Source: ATZT02 sp964655115
GTDB lineage: Bacteria > Actinomycetota > Actinomycetes > S36-B12 > UBA5976
Assembly: GCA_964655115.1 (NCBI GenBank)
Contig: CAZZKM010000001.1
Location: forward strand, 1 to 64,000
DNA length: 64,000 nt
Direction of reading: 5' to 3'
The position numbers and the translations under genes were made by a program. Below, piece after piece: positions 24,563 through 33,273 of this stretch. The notes below the pieces were generated by a model, which saw only the letters and a list, made by a program, of their open reading frames with translations, was not told the origin of the DNA and did no database searches. How positions within the stretch are numbered: the stretch's first letter is position 1; the number at the start of each line of letters is the position of its first letter.

Positions 24563-25552
24563 GTGGCCGAGGTCGAGACAGTCACCAGTAAGCGCTTGCT
24601 TCTTGCAGCAGGTCGATCTCATCCTGAATTAGCAGAAGCAGTTGCTCGCGAACTAGGCGTTGAATTAGCAAAACTTTCCGCATACGACTTTGCCAACGGC
24701 GAAGTGTTTGTGCGTTTTGAAGAATCTGTCAGAGGTTGCGATGCATTCGTACTTCAATCACACACTTATCCAATAAATAAGTGGATCATGGAACAACTTT
24801 TACTAATTGATGCTTTAAGAAGAGCAAGTGCGAGAAGAATTTCAGTGATCATGCCTTATTACGGATATGCCAGACAAGATAAAAAACACAGAGGAAGAGA
24901 ACCAATCTCTGCACGTTTAATGGCAGATCTTTTAAAAACAGCAGGTGCAGATCGAATCATGACAGTCGATTTACACACAGCACAAATTCAAGGCTTCTTT
25001 GATGGACCAGTAGATCATTTATTTGCAATTAAAATTTTGGCAAATCACGTTCAATCAAAAGTTGATCGAAATGACATAACTGTTGTTTCCCCAGATTCAG
25101 GTCGAGTAAGAGTTGCTGAGCGTTGGACAGATATTTTGGGTTCTCCTTTAGCAATCATTCATAAACGTAGAGATCCAGATGTGCCAAACGAAGTGAAAAT
25201 GTTTGAAGTAGTTGGTGAAGTTAAGGACCGAGTTTGTGTGTTGGTAGATGACATGATCGATACAGGTGGAACTATTGCAAAAGCTGCAGAAACTCTCTTT
25301 GACAATGGCGCTAAAGATGTAATTGTTACTGCAACTCATGGAATTTTGTCAGGTAAAGCTGCAGAAAAATTACAACAGTCAAGAATTTCAGAAGTAGTAG
25401 TCACAGATACTTTGCCAATAGTTGCTGAATCTAGATTTAATAAATTAACAATTTTGCCAATTGCTCCACTCATTGCAGATGCCGTTCGAGAAGTATTTAG
25501 AGAGGGTTCTGTAACCAGTCTTTTTGACGAAAGACAACCTTCTCTCTTCTAN
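24563..25552 (+). CDS. prs: Ribose-phosphate pyrophosphokinase; stop codon runs into the assembly gap
   Basis: 329 residues. Makes PRPP for nucleotide, His and Trp synthesis. Signatures are LAAGRSHPELAEAVAREL, FANGEVFVRFEESVRG, VIMPYYGYARQDKKHRGREPI split over two motifs, VDLHTAQIQGFFD, and the PRPP loop VCVLVDDMIDTGGTI. The last readable codons (SVTSLFDERQPSLF) are followed by T-A-N at 25550-25552, almost certainly a stop (TAA or TAG), which gives the normal family length. Any apparent read-through into the downstream ribosomal gene across the N run is an artefact. GTG start. Confidence 0.93.
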
Positions 25553-25651
25553 NNNNNNNNNNNNNNNNNNNNNNNNNNNNNNNNNNNNNNNNNNNNNNNN
25601 NNNNNNNNNNNNNNNNNNNNNNNNNNNNNNNNNNNNNNNNNNNNNNNNNNN
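25552..25651. other. Assembly gap of 100 N
   Basis: Exactly 100 consecutive N, the conventional length for a scaffold gap of unknown size, between prs and rplY. In Mycobacterium a lipoprotein gene (lpqT) lies in this interval, so a gene could be hidden here. The 50 or so bases to the right (25652-25700) look richer in G+C than their surroundings and carry no recognisable gene. Confidence 0.98.
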
Positions 25652-25711
25652 ACGCAATTCGGCGAGGGTGATGAAAAAGTCACCGTGATCGACGGAAAGG
25701 TTCGATTAAAA

Positions 25712-26245
25712 ATGTCAAAAGATAAGCAAACAGTGTTTTCACTCTCAGCACAAAAACGAGATAAATTCGGTAAAGGTGCATCAAGAAGAGATCGTCAAGC
25801 AAACAGACTTCCTGCAGTAGTTTATGGAAATGGTCAAGATCCAATTCATGTTTCTTTAGACCAACATGATGCATCTCTTGCATTAAGAGTTCCTTACGCA
25901 ACAATTAATTTGGAATTAGATGGAAAGAAATTTGTTGTTGCTCCACGTCAAATTCAAAAAGATCCAATTAAACCAATTTATAAACACGTTGACTTAGTTG
26001 TTTTAAATGAAAAAGAACAAAAAGAAAGATTAGATCTTGCTGCAAGCGCAGATGAAGTAGCTGCTGAAGCTTTGAAAGCTCGTCTTGAACTTGCTGCTAA
26101 ATCCAAAATGGATCTTGGCGAAACAGCTCCTGCTGCTGCCGCTGCTGCAACAACTGAAGGTGCTGCTGCTCCTGCTGCAGGTACCGAAGCTGCTGCTCCT
26201 GCTGCTGAAGCAAAAGAAGCTGATGCAGATAAAGCAAAGAAATAA
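25712..26245 (+). CDS. rplY: 50S ribosomal protein L25/CTC family
   Basis: 177 residues. Binds 5S rRNA. The L25 domain runs from the N-terminus (QTVFSLSAQKRDKFGKGASRRDRQANRLPAVVYGNG) to about residue 95; the CTC-type TL5 C-terminal domain follows (DLVVLNEKE..), and the protein ends in an Ala/Glu-rich low-complexity tail of about 40 residues. The ATG at 25712 is chosen because GGAAAGG lies 11 bases upstream and the protein then starts like homologues; the frame is open up to the N run. Confidence 0.93.
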   Translation: MSKDKQTVFSLSAQKRDKFGKGASRRDRQANRLPAVVYGNGQDPIHVSLDQHDASLALRVPYATINLELDGKKFVVAPRQIQKDPIKPIYKHVDLVVLNEKEQKERLDLAASADEVAAEALKARLELAAKSKMDLGETAPAAAAAATTEGAAAPAAGTEAAAPAAEAKEADADKAKK

Positions 26246-26279
26246 TTAAGGTAACAAAAACTTATAACAGTAAGGCTAA

Positions 26280-26858
26280 ATGATGACTAACACTAACTGG
26301 TTAGTCGTTGGTTTAGGTAATCCTGGAAAAAGTTATCAAACAACTCGTCACAACATTGGCGCCATGGTTATTGAACATGGCGTTAGTGAATTAGGTGAAA
26401 ATTTAAAGTTAAACAAAAAACTTTATTCAAATATTTGTGAAACAAAATTAGGGTTAAACAAAGTCATTTTTGCCTCACTTACTTCATACATGAATGAATC
26501 TGGAGGACCAGTTTCTGCACTAATGAATTTCTTTAAAATTTCTACAGATAATTTAATTGTTTTACACGATGAATTAGATCTGGAATATGGAGATATTCGT
26601 ATTAAACAAGGCGGCGGAGATAATGGCCACAATGGATTAAAGTCAATCAGAAATTCATTAGCCACAGGTGAATATATAAGGATTCGTTTAGGAATTGGTA
26701 GACCGCCAGGTGAAATGGATCCAGCAGATTTTGTCTTAAAACCATTTAATTTCTTTGAAAAATCAAAATTAACTGAATTTTTAAACATGGGAAATAAAGC
26801 AATTTCTGATGTGGTTAATTACGGAGTAAGCCAAGCTCAGAATTTAAATAACGGTTAA
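26280..26858 (+). CDS. pth: Peptidyl-tRNA hydrolase
   Basis: 192 residues. Releases tRNA from prematurely ended peptidyl-tRNA. Signatures are LVVGLGNPGKSYQTTRHNIGAMV (with the Asn and catalytic His), SYMNESGGPVSALMNF, VLHDELDLEYGDIRIKQGGGDNGHNGLKS and RIRLGIGRP. Start could be either of the two consecutive ATG codons at 26280/26283; AAGG lies just upstream. 34 bases downstream of rplY. Confidence 0.96.
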   Translation: MMTNTNWLVVGLGNPGKSYQTTRHNIGAMVIEHGVSELGENLKLNKKLYSNICETKLGLNKVIFASLTSYMNESGGPVSALMNFFKISTDNLIVLHDELDLEYGDIRIKQGGGDNGHNGLKSIRNSLATGEYIRIRLGIGRPPGEMDPADFVLKPFNFFEKSKLTEFLNMGNKAISDVVNYGVSQAQNLNNG

Positions 26859-26860
26859 TC

Positions 26861-27637
26861 ATGCAGGAAGAATCAGATTTAGATTTTGCAATAGAACTTT
26901 CCGAATTAGTTATGGAAGTTTTAGATAAGTTTAAGAAAGAAAATCCTGTTCCAAAAGATTTAAGTCAAAGAAAAGAATATGGCAAAAGTGCTGATAAATA
27001 CTCTCATGATTTTTTAATGAAAGAGTTTGCAAAATATAGACCAAATGATGTGGTGTTAAGTGAAGAAGGATTGGATCCAAAAGAAAGATTATCTGCCCAA
27101 AGATGTTGGATAATTGATCCTTTAGATGGAACCTTCTATTTTGCTAACAATCGAAGAGATTACGCAACACATATTGCATTATGGGAAAAAGATTCAAAAG
27201 ATTTAAGTAATATTTCAATAGCTGTTGTTGGTATTCCAGAAACTAAAAAGATTTATACCTCCAATGACAATTTACATATTCCACCATCAAATAAAATTCC
27301 CAGATTATTAGTCTCAGGTTCAAGACCTCCTTTAGAAATGCCTAAGTTAATTGAATTCTTTGATGAAAAATATGGAGGTTTAGAAGTAAAAAGTGTTGGC
27401 TCAGTTGGAGCAAAAGTTGTCGAAATTTTAGAAGGAAATGCAGACTTTTATGTTCACACCACTGGTTTTTATGAATGGGATATCGCAGCACCTTTAGCAG
27501 TAGCTGACAAAGCGGGATTAATTGTTAGTGATATTTCAGGAAATCCAATAAAACTAAATAAAGATAATTTAAGAGTTGAAAATGTAATTGTGTGTAAAAA
27601 AGAGTTATTTAAGGATGTTTTACAGGCAGTTTCATGA
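26861..27637 (+). CDS. Inositol monophosphatase / 3'(2'),5'-bisphosphate nucleotidase family protein
   Basis: 258 residues, lithium-sensitive phosphatase fold. Metal-binding motifs are LSEEG (about residue 66), WIIDPLDGTFYFANN (about 83-97) and the C-terminal YEWDIAAPLAVADKAG. Substrate could be an inositol phosphate (mycothiol and phosphoinositide synthesis) or the PAP by-product of sulfur metabolism (CysQ); the sequence alone does not decide. It starts 2 bases after pth and overlaps mfd by 4 bases, so it is in the pth-mfd transcript. Confidence 0.85.
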   Translation: MQEESDLDFAIELSELVMEVLDKFKKENPVPKDLSQRKEYGKSADKYSHDFLMKEFAKYRPNDVVLSEEGLDPKERLSAQRCWIIDPLDGTFYFANNRRDYATHIALWEKDSKDLSNISIAVVGIPETKKIYTSNDNLHIPPSNKIPRLLVSGSRPPLEMPKLIEFFDEKYGGLEVKSVGSVGAKVVEILEGNADFYVHTTGFYEWDIAAPLAVADKAGLIVSDISGNPIKLNKDNLRVENVIVCKKELFKDVLQAVS

Positions 27638-30600
27638 GTTTAAATCAAATAGTAAAAGAAATAAGTAAGAATCAAGTTTGGCAAGACTTAACTAAAGCAA
27701 TATCAACAGAGACAACTTTTAAAATTGCTGCTCCTAATACCATTTTTTCATTCATTACCAATCATTTAGTTGAAAATTCGAATTCAGTAATACTTGCAGT
27801 CACCTCTAATTCAAAAGAGGCAGATCGACTAGTTCATGAATTGTCTTTGTGGAATGAACAAATTTCTGTTGCTAATTTTCCTGCTTGGGAGACTTTGCCC
27901 CATGAAAAAATTGAACCAACCAAAGACATAGTTGGCCAGCGTTTAGCAGTAATTAGAAGATTAAGTAAACCAGACAATAACTATTTCCAAGCAAGAAAAC
28001 TTGATGTGGTGGTTGCTCCGATTAGATCTTTAATGCAACCAATTTTGAAATCTTTACAAGATTTAGAACCTTTAGCCTTAAAACCTGGAAATTCAATCGA
28101 TTTAACAAAAGCTATAACTCAACTAGTTGAACTTGGTTACGAACGAGTTGAAGTAGTTGAGAAAAGAGGAGAGTTTGCAGTTCGCGGTGGCATTTTAGAT
28201 ATTTTTATACCAGGGACAGAGCATCCTTTAAGAGTTGATTTTTTTGGTGATGAAGTAGAAGAAATCAGAAACTTTTCTGTAGCAGATCAAAGAAGTTTGG
28301 AAATTGCCACAAATGGATTATGGGCACCTGCCTGTAAAGAACCATATTTAAATGAAGATTTTATTCCACTTGGACCACTTTCTTTATTCACTGATTTATT
28401 TGAATCTCAAAGCATTGTCTTATTAAGTGATGCAGAAAAAATTAAAACTAGAGCACAAGAAGTTTTAAAAACAGCAGATGAATTTCTCAATGCTGCTTGG
28501 GTTAATGCCACAACTGGGGCAGAAGTACCGCAAGAAATTTTGCATGGGGGATTTAGAGATTTAGAAACTATAGAAAAAAGTTCTTTGCAAAATGATTTGA
28601 AATGGTGGCAAGTTAGTCCATTTATTGGTCACGTTGATGATTTAGCTTTTGAAGCACTTGATTTGAAAGCAAAAGTTATTGAAGGGTTTAGAGGAGATTT
28701 TACAAATCTAATAACTGAAATTAGAAATAAATTAACACTTGGTTGGCAAGTAGTAATTACTTCTGCAGGTTCAGGATCAATTCAAAGATATTTAGAACAA
28801 TTTTCCAATGCTGACATTGCTGCAAAAATTACAAATAATGAAATAACTAAAAATGTAGTTAATTTAATCATTTCAGATTTAAATCATGGATTTTCTCTAC
28901 CCGAACAAAAATTTATTTTAATTACTGACACAGACATTGTTGGTGCTAAAAGCAGTATGAAGGATGTTTCAAAATTACCTTCGAAAAGAAAAAACAGTAT
29001 CGATGTTTTATCACTAACTTCTGGTGACTATGTAGTTCATGAGCAACATGGCGTTGGAAAATATGTGGAAATGACAAGTCGAACAATAGGTAATGCCACT
29101 AGAGAATATTTAGTAATTGAATATGCATCATCTAAACGAGGACAACCTAAAGATCGTTTATTTGTACCAACTGATCAATTAGATCAAATAACTAAATTTA
29201 TTGGGGCAGAAATTCCAACTTTAAATAGATTAGGTGGAATTGATTGGGAAAGAACTAAAGGAAGAGCAAGAAAAGCTGTTAAACAAATAGCTGCAGAGTT
29301 AATAAGACTTTATGCAGCAAGACAAGCTGCAAAAGGTTTCGCTTTTTCTCCCGATACTCCTTGGCAAAGAGAATTAGAGGATGCATTTGCTTATGTCGAA
29401 ACTCCTGATCAACTTTCATGCATTGAAGAAGTTAAAAAAGATATGGAAAAAAGTGTCCCGATGGATCGGGTTATTGCAGGAGATGTTGGCTATGGAAAAA
29501 CTGAAATTGCAGTAAGAGCTGCGTTTAAAGCAACTCAAGATGGGAAACAAGTTGCAATATTAGTTCCAACGACATTATTAGTGCAGCAACATTTTGCCAC
29601 ATTTTCAGAAAGATTTGCCCCATTTCCAATAAAAATAAAACCGCTTTCTAGATTTCAAAGCAGTAAAGAAATAAATGAAACTTTAGAAGGAATTCGAGAA
29701 GGAACAGTAGATGTAGTTATTGGAACACATCGTTTATTAACTTCAGATGTTAGATTCAAAGATTTAGGTTTAGTAATTGTTGATGAAGAGCAAAGATTTG
29801 GAGTTGAACATAAAGAACATTTGAAAGCTTTAAGAACAAATGTTGATTTTTTAACGATGTCTGCCACACCAATTCCTAGAACTTTAGAAATGGCCATAAC
29901 TGGAATTAGAGAAATGTCTGTAATACAAACACCTCCAGAAGAAAGACTTCCAGTATTAACTTTCGTGGGCCAATCTGACAAAAAACAAATTGCAGCAGCA
30001 ATTAGAAGAGAATTATTGCGTGAAGGGCAAGTTTTTTATGTTCATAACAGAGTTTCTTCAATTGATAAAGTTTATGAAGACTTAAAAGAACTTGTCCCAG
30101 AAGCAAGATTTGCAATTGCGCACGGACAAATGAATGAACATGAATTAGAACAAGTTATTTTAGATTTTTGGGCACAAAAATATGATGTGCTAATTTCAAC
30201 CACGATTGTTGAATCAGGTTTAGATATTCCAAATGCAAATACTTTAATTGTTGATAGAGCAGATCGATTCGGTTTATCACAATTGCATCAAATAAGAGGA
30301 AGGGTTGGCAGAGGTAGAGAAAGAGCATATGCATATTTCTTTTTCCCAGAAGATAAACCGTTAACAGAAAATGCTTATGATCGTTTAGCCACAATTGCCC
30401 AACACACAGATTTAGGTTCAGGAATGGCAGTAGCTTTAAAAGATTTAGAAATAAGAGGAGCAGGAAATATTTTAGGTGGCGAACAATCAGGACATATTGC
30501 TGAAGTTGGATTTGATTTATATGTTCGTTTAGTCGGGGAAGCATTAGCTTCTGCAAAAGGTGAAGAATTAAAGACAGATACAGAAATAAAAATTGAATTA

Positions 30601-31047
30601 ACTTTAGATGCACATCTTCCAATAAGTTATATAAAAGAAGAAAAATTACGTATGCAGATTTATCGAAGATTGGCTGATGCAAAAACAGAACAAGAAGTTA
30701 ATGAAATCGAAGAAGAATTATTAGATCGTTTTGGAAAATTCTCGAAACCCGTTGAGATTTTATTAAAAGTTTCTAAATTAAGAGTTCTAGCAAGAAAAGT
30801 AGGCGTAAGTGAAATTGTGCAACAGGCAAGATCAATAAGAATTTCACCACTTGATTTGCCAGATTCTAGAATTATTAGAATTAATAGGAACTACCCTGGA
30901 ACTCAAGTTAGAGCCACGGTACGCAGTATTTTGGTACCTGCACCAACAACAGCACTGGTTAATGGTCAAGTATTAAAGAACGAAGAAATAATTGATTGGG
31001 TTTCAAACTTAATTAATGACTTATTTGAAGATGAATTGAAAGGATAA
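27634..31047 (+). CDS. mfd: Transcription-repair coupling factor
   Basis: 1137 residues. Displaces stalled RNA polymerase and recruits nucleotide-excision repair. Domains in order: UvrB-like region (ANFPAWETLPHEKI, YERVEVVEKRGEFAVRGGILDIF), RNA-polymerase-interaction/CarD-like domain near 465-560 (LTSGDYVVHEQHGVGKY), SF2 helicase with Walker A in GDVGYGKTEIAVRAAFKA, VDEEQRFGV box, TMSATPIPRTLEMA, IHQIRGRVGRG-type motif VI, and TRCF C-terminal domain (IYRRLADA). Full length. It overlaps the phosphatase gene by 4 bases; the SurA-like gene follows after 2 bases. Confidence 0.97.
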   Translation: MSLNQIVKEISKNQVWQDLTKAISTETTFKIAAPNTIFSFITNHLVENSNSVILAVTSNSKEADRLVHELSLWNEQISVANFPAWETLPHEKIEPTKDIVGQRLAVIRRLSKPDNNYFQARKLDVVVAPIRSLMQPILKSLQDLEPLALKPGNSIDLTKAITQLVELGYERVEVVEKRGEFAVRGGILDIFIPGTEHPLRVDFFGDEVEEIRNFSVADQRSLEIATNGLWAPACKEPYLNEDFIPLGPLSLFTDLFESQSIVLLSDAEKIKTRAQEVLKTADEFLNAAWVNATTGAEVPQEILHGGFRDLETIEKSSLQNDLKWWQVSPFIGHVDDLAFEALDLKAKVIEGFRGDFTNLITEIRNKLTLGWQVVITSAGSGSIQRYLEQFSNADIAAKITNNEITKNVVNLIISDLNHGFSLPEQKFILITDTDIVGAKSSMKDVSKLPSKRKNSIDVLSLTSGDYVVHEQHGVGKYVEMTSRTIGNATREYLVIEYASSKRGQPKDRLFVPTDQLDQITKFIGAEIPTLNRLGGIDWERTKGRARKAVKQIAAELIRLYAARQAAKGFAFSPDTPWQRELEDAFAYVETPDQLSCIEEVKKDMEKSVPMDRVIAGDVGYGKTEIAVRAAFKATQDGKQVAILVPTTLLVQQHFATFSERFAPFPIKIKPLSRFQSSKEINETLEGIREGTVDVVIGTHRLLTSDVRFKDLGLVIVDEEQRFGVEHKEHLKALRTNVDFLTMSATPIPRTLEMAITGIREMSVIQTPPEERLPVLTFVGQSDKKQIAAAIRRELLREGQVFYVHNRVSSIDKVYEDLKELVPEARFAIAHGQMNEHELEQVILDFWAQKYDVLISTTIVESGLDIPNANTLIVDRADRFGLSQLHQIRGRVGRGRERAYAYFFFPEDKPLTENAYDRLATIAQHTDLGSGMAVALKDLEIRGAGNILGGEQSGHIAEVGFDLYVRLVGEALASAKGEELKTDTEIKIELTLDAHLPISYIKEEKLRMQIYRRLADAKTEQEVNEIEEELLDRFGKFSKPVEILLKVSKLRVLARKVGVSEIVQQARSIRISPLDLPDSRIIRINRNYPGTQVRATVRSILVPAPTTALVNGQVLKNEEIIDWVSNLINDLFEDELKG

Positions 31048-31049
31048 CT

Positions 31050-31667
31050 TTGAAAAAGATTATTCAAACTTCTCTTTTACTTATTCTTTCAACCATTCTT
31101 ATAGCTTGTGGGCAACAAAATCCAGGTACAGCAGCTTACGTAGGCGATTATCGAATTACCGAAGAAGAATTAAGTTATTACTTAAATGATTTAAGAAAAG
31201 TAGTGCCTATTGAAAATAATGATCAAGGTACTTCCCAAAGCAGAGGAGTTTTAGCTCGACTAATAATTGGTCAAATTATTTCTCAAGCAGTGACAGAAAC
31301 TGGTGCAATTGTTGATCAAAGTTTAGTTGCCAAAGATTACGATGCTCTAGAAAAACAAACTGGTGGATCTGATGCGCTAGCTGTCTTTGCAGGTTCTAGA
31401 AATGTGCCACCTTTATTAATTAAAGAAGTTTTAAGTCAAAATAGAGCACTAGACGCAATTGGAAAAGTTTTAGCCCCAGATAGCACTATTGATAATCAAA
31501 GATTTAAAGGTGAAGAATACGTAATTTTAAAAGCAAATGAAAATAACGTAAAAATTAACCCAAGATTTGGTAAGTGGATTCCAGAAGATGGTTCAATTGC
31601 ACCACCAGCAAATGAATTTAGTGAACCAGCATTTGGCTTACCTGAAGATGTTGCACCTGGGCGTTAA
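31050..31667 (+). CDS. SurA-N-like lipoprotein
   Basis: 205 residues. The signal peptide ends in a lipobox (TILIACGQQ), so it is probably lipid-anchored on the outer face of the membrane. The next 150 residues resemble the SurA N-terminal chaperone domain (AAYVGDYRITEEELSYYLNDL), and there is no PPIase domain. A homologue (LpqU-position or SurA-like) between mfd and mazG is usual in actinobacteria. The start is TTG at 31050, supported by AAAGGA 6-7 bases upstream. Client proteins unknown. Confidence 0.75.
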   Translation: MKKIIQTSLLLILSTILIACGQQNPGTAAYVGDYRITEEELSYYLNDLRKVVPIENNDQGTSQSRGVLARLIIGQIISQAVTETGAIVDQSLVAKDYDALEKQTGGSDALAVFAGSRNVPPLLIKEVLSQNRALDAIGKVLAPDSTIDNQRFKGEEYVILKANENNVKINPRFGKWIPEDGSIAPPANEFSEPAFGLPEDVAPGR

Positions 31668-31670
31668 TTA

Positions 31671-32339
31671 ATGCCAAATAAAAATCCACCAACAAATACT
31701 GGTGTGGCTGGATTAATTGAATTAATGAATATCCTTCGTTCTCAAGATGGTTGTCCTTGGGATTTAGAACAAACACACCAATCTTTAATTGAATATTTAA
31801 TTGAAGAAGCTTATGAATTTGCAGAAGCTGTTGATGAAAACAATAGAGAAGCAATTAAAGAAGAGTTGGGTGATGTTTTATTACAAGTAGTTTTTCATTC
31901 AAAGATTGGGCAAGAACATTCAACTGATCCTTTTGATATAGATGATGTTGCAGAAATTATTAAAAATAAGTTAATCAAAAGACATCCTCATGTGTTTGAA
32001 AATGATTCAAAATTAACCTCAAGTGATGTCAAAGATAATTGGGAAGTAATTAAAAAGAAAGAAAAAAATAGAACCAGTGTCACAGAAGGTTTACCTAAAG
32101 CTTTGCCCGCTTTAATGCATGCAGAAAAATTAATTAACCGAGTTGAAAACTTTGATGAAGACTTAAAGCAAGTAGAAATTATTGATGAAGTAAAACTTGT
32201 GGAAAATCAGATTACTGATGAGGAAAAAGTCGGACAGTTCCTGTTGTCTTTTGTCGCAAAATGTCACGAAAAAGGAATTGATGCAGAGACCGCTTTAAGA
32301 AAAGCTATTGCTAATTACAGAAAAGACTTAGAAAGTTAA
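31671..32339 (+). CDS. mazG: Nucleoside triphosphate pyrophosphohydrolase MazG
   Basis: 222 residues. Removes aberrant or stress-related NTPs. The all-alpha NTP-PPase fold carries the metal motif ExxE...ExxD: LIEEAYEFAEAVDENN followed by KEELGDVLLQVVFHSKIG; preceded by SQDGCPWDLEQTHQSL, a MazG signature. The C-terminal half (DVKDNWEVIKKKEKN, LPALMHAEKL) is also typical, although the second metal site is degenerate. 3 bases after the lipoprotein gene; the 3' end overlaps the convergent MpaB-like gene by 12 bases. Confidence 0.95.
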   Translation: MPNKNPPTNTGVAGLIELMNILRSQDGCPWDLEQTHQSLIEYLIEEAYEFAEAVDENNREAIKEELGDVLLQVVFHSKIGQEHSTDPFDIDDVAEIIKNKLIKRHPHVFENDSKLTSSDVKDNWEVIKKKEKNRTSVTEGLPKALPALMHAEKLINRVENFDEDLKQVEIIDEVKLVENQITDEEKVGQFLLSFVAKCHEKGIDAETALRKAIANYRKDLES

Positions 32340-33221
32340 TTTAATTTCTTGCTTTAATCTTATTTGCGCAGCTGTAACGTGTGGACCCTTTTTAGCTTTA
32401 TCAGGAAGTTTAAGTAAAACTCTTCTTATTATTTGTAGAGTCAAGTTAGTGGTGTAATCAACAAACCAAGGACCAGCAAGTGTTGAACCGCGCCAAGAAT
32501 CTCCATACATTTTTCTTACCCATCTTGGTAAAGATGCAAAAGACAAACTTGCCACAATTGCCCACATAAATTGAGACGGAGTTAAGTATCTAAAGAAACC
32601 ATGCATTGGGGGAAGAAAAATAAAACGGGCTGCTTCTCTCACTTTTTTATCTGCAACTAAATAAGTTCTTTTATCTTGGTAATACTGCTTTAGTTCTTGA
32701 ACAGTTGCAGGACAAATTTTTGGATCTAAACCTATTAATTGCGCAGCAACTAATTGCTCTTTGACATATCTATCTTGATCTTCTTGACTTAATTTCATTC
32801 CAGAACGTAACGCAATATTTAATAGTGAATCAGTAAAACCATTGTGAACCCATAACAGAAGTTCAGGTTGATCAAGATTAAGTGCTCTATGCATCGCTCT
32901 AACTTTGGCAGCAGCTCTATCTGCTTCTTCTTTTGTGCCAAAAGAAATTACACCTATATATTCAGCAGTTCTTAATAATCTGCCAAATGGTTCTTCTCTG
33001 TAACGCGAATGGGCTTGTACTCCGCCAAATGCTTTTGGTTCTAATGCTTGAAGAAATAAAGCTCTAACACCACCAATTACAGCCATGACATCGGCATGAA
33101 TTTTCCAAGTAATTGTTCCTGGACCAAAGTAACCTTGATCATTTGAATTTGTATTTGGTTCACCAAAGGTTAATTCGGGTGCAAGCATGCTTATAAATTT
33201 ACACACTTTTAATGACTGCAC
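32328..33221 (-). CDS. MpaB/rubber-oxygenase-like protein (DUF2236)
   Basis: 297 residues. Resembles the DUF2236 family (MpaB, latex-clearing oxygenase relatives, b-type haem proteins): FGPGTITWKIHADVMAVIGGVRALFLQALEP, then RLLRTAEYIGVISFGTKEEAD, and WVHNGFTDSLLNIA. Many actinobacteria carry several members with unknown substrates. The first residues depend on the start: GTG at 33221 has TATCTT 7 bases upstream (leaderless), while ATG at 33188 would remove 11 residues. Divergent from eno, convergent with mazG. Confidence 0.85.
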   Translation of the reverse strand: MQSLKVCKFISMLAPELTFGEPNTNSNDQGYFGPGTITWKIHADVMAVIGGVRALFLQALEPKAFGGVQAHSRYREEPFGRLLRTAEYIGVISFGTKEEADRAAAKVRAMHRALNLDQPELLLWVHNGFTDSLLNIALRSGMKLSQEDQDRYVKEQLVAAQLIGLDPKICPATVQELKQYYQDKRTYLVADKKVREAARFIFLPPMHGFFRYLTPSQFMWAIVASLSFASLPRWVRKMYGDSWRGSTLAGPWFVDYTTNLTLQIIRRVLLKLPDKAKKGPHVTAAQIRLKQEIKLTF

Positions 33222-33273
33222 CAGTTGAAAGATAGGATTGGGACTGAAAAATCACAAAAATATGGGAGAGATA

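Noticed and set aside
24260..24622. Long antisense frames opposite the glmU tail (Phe/Leu-rich)
   Set aside because: They mirror the Lys-rich tail (AAG/AAA read as CTT/TTT) and have no start context or neighbours that support a gene.
24563..26245. A single 560-codon frame joining prs and the L25 ribosomal protein
   Set aside because: The frame is continuous only because 100 N are translated as unknown; T-A-N at 25550-25552 is almost certainly the prs stop.
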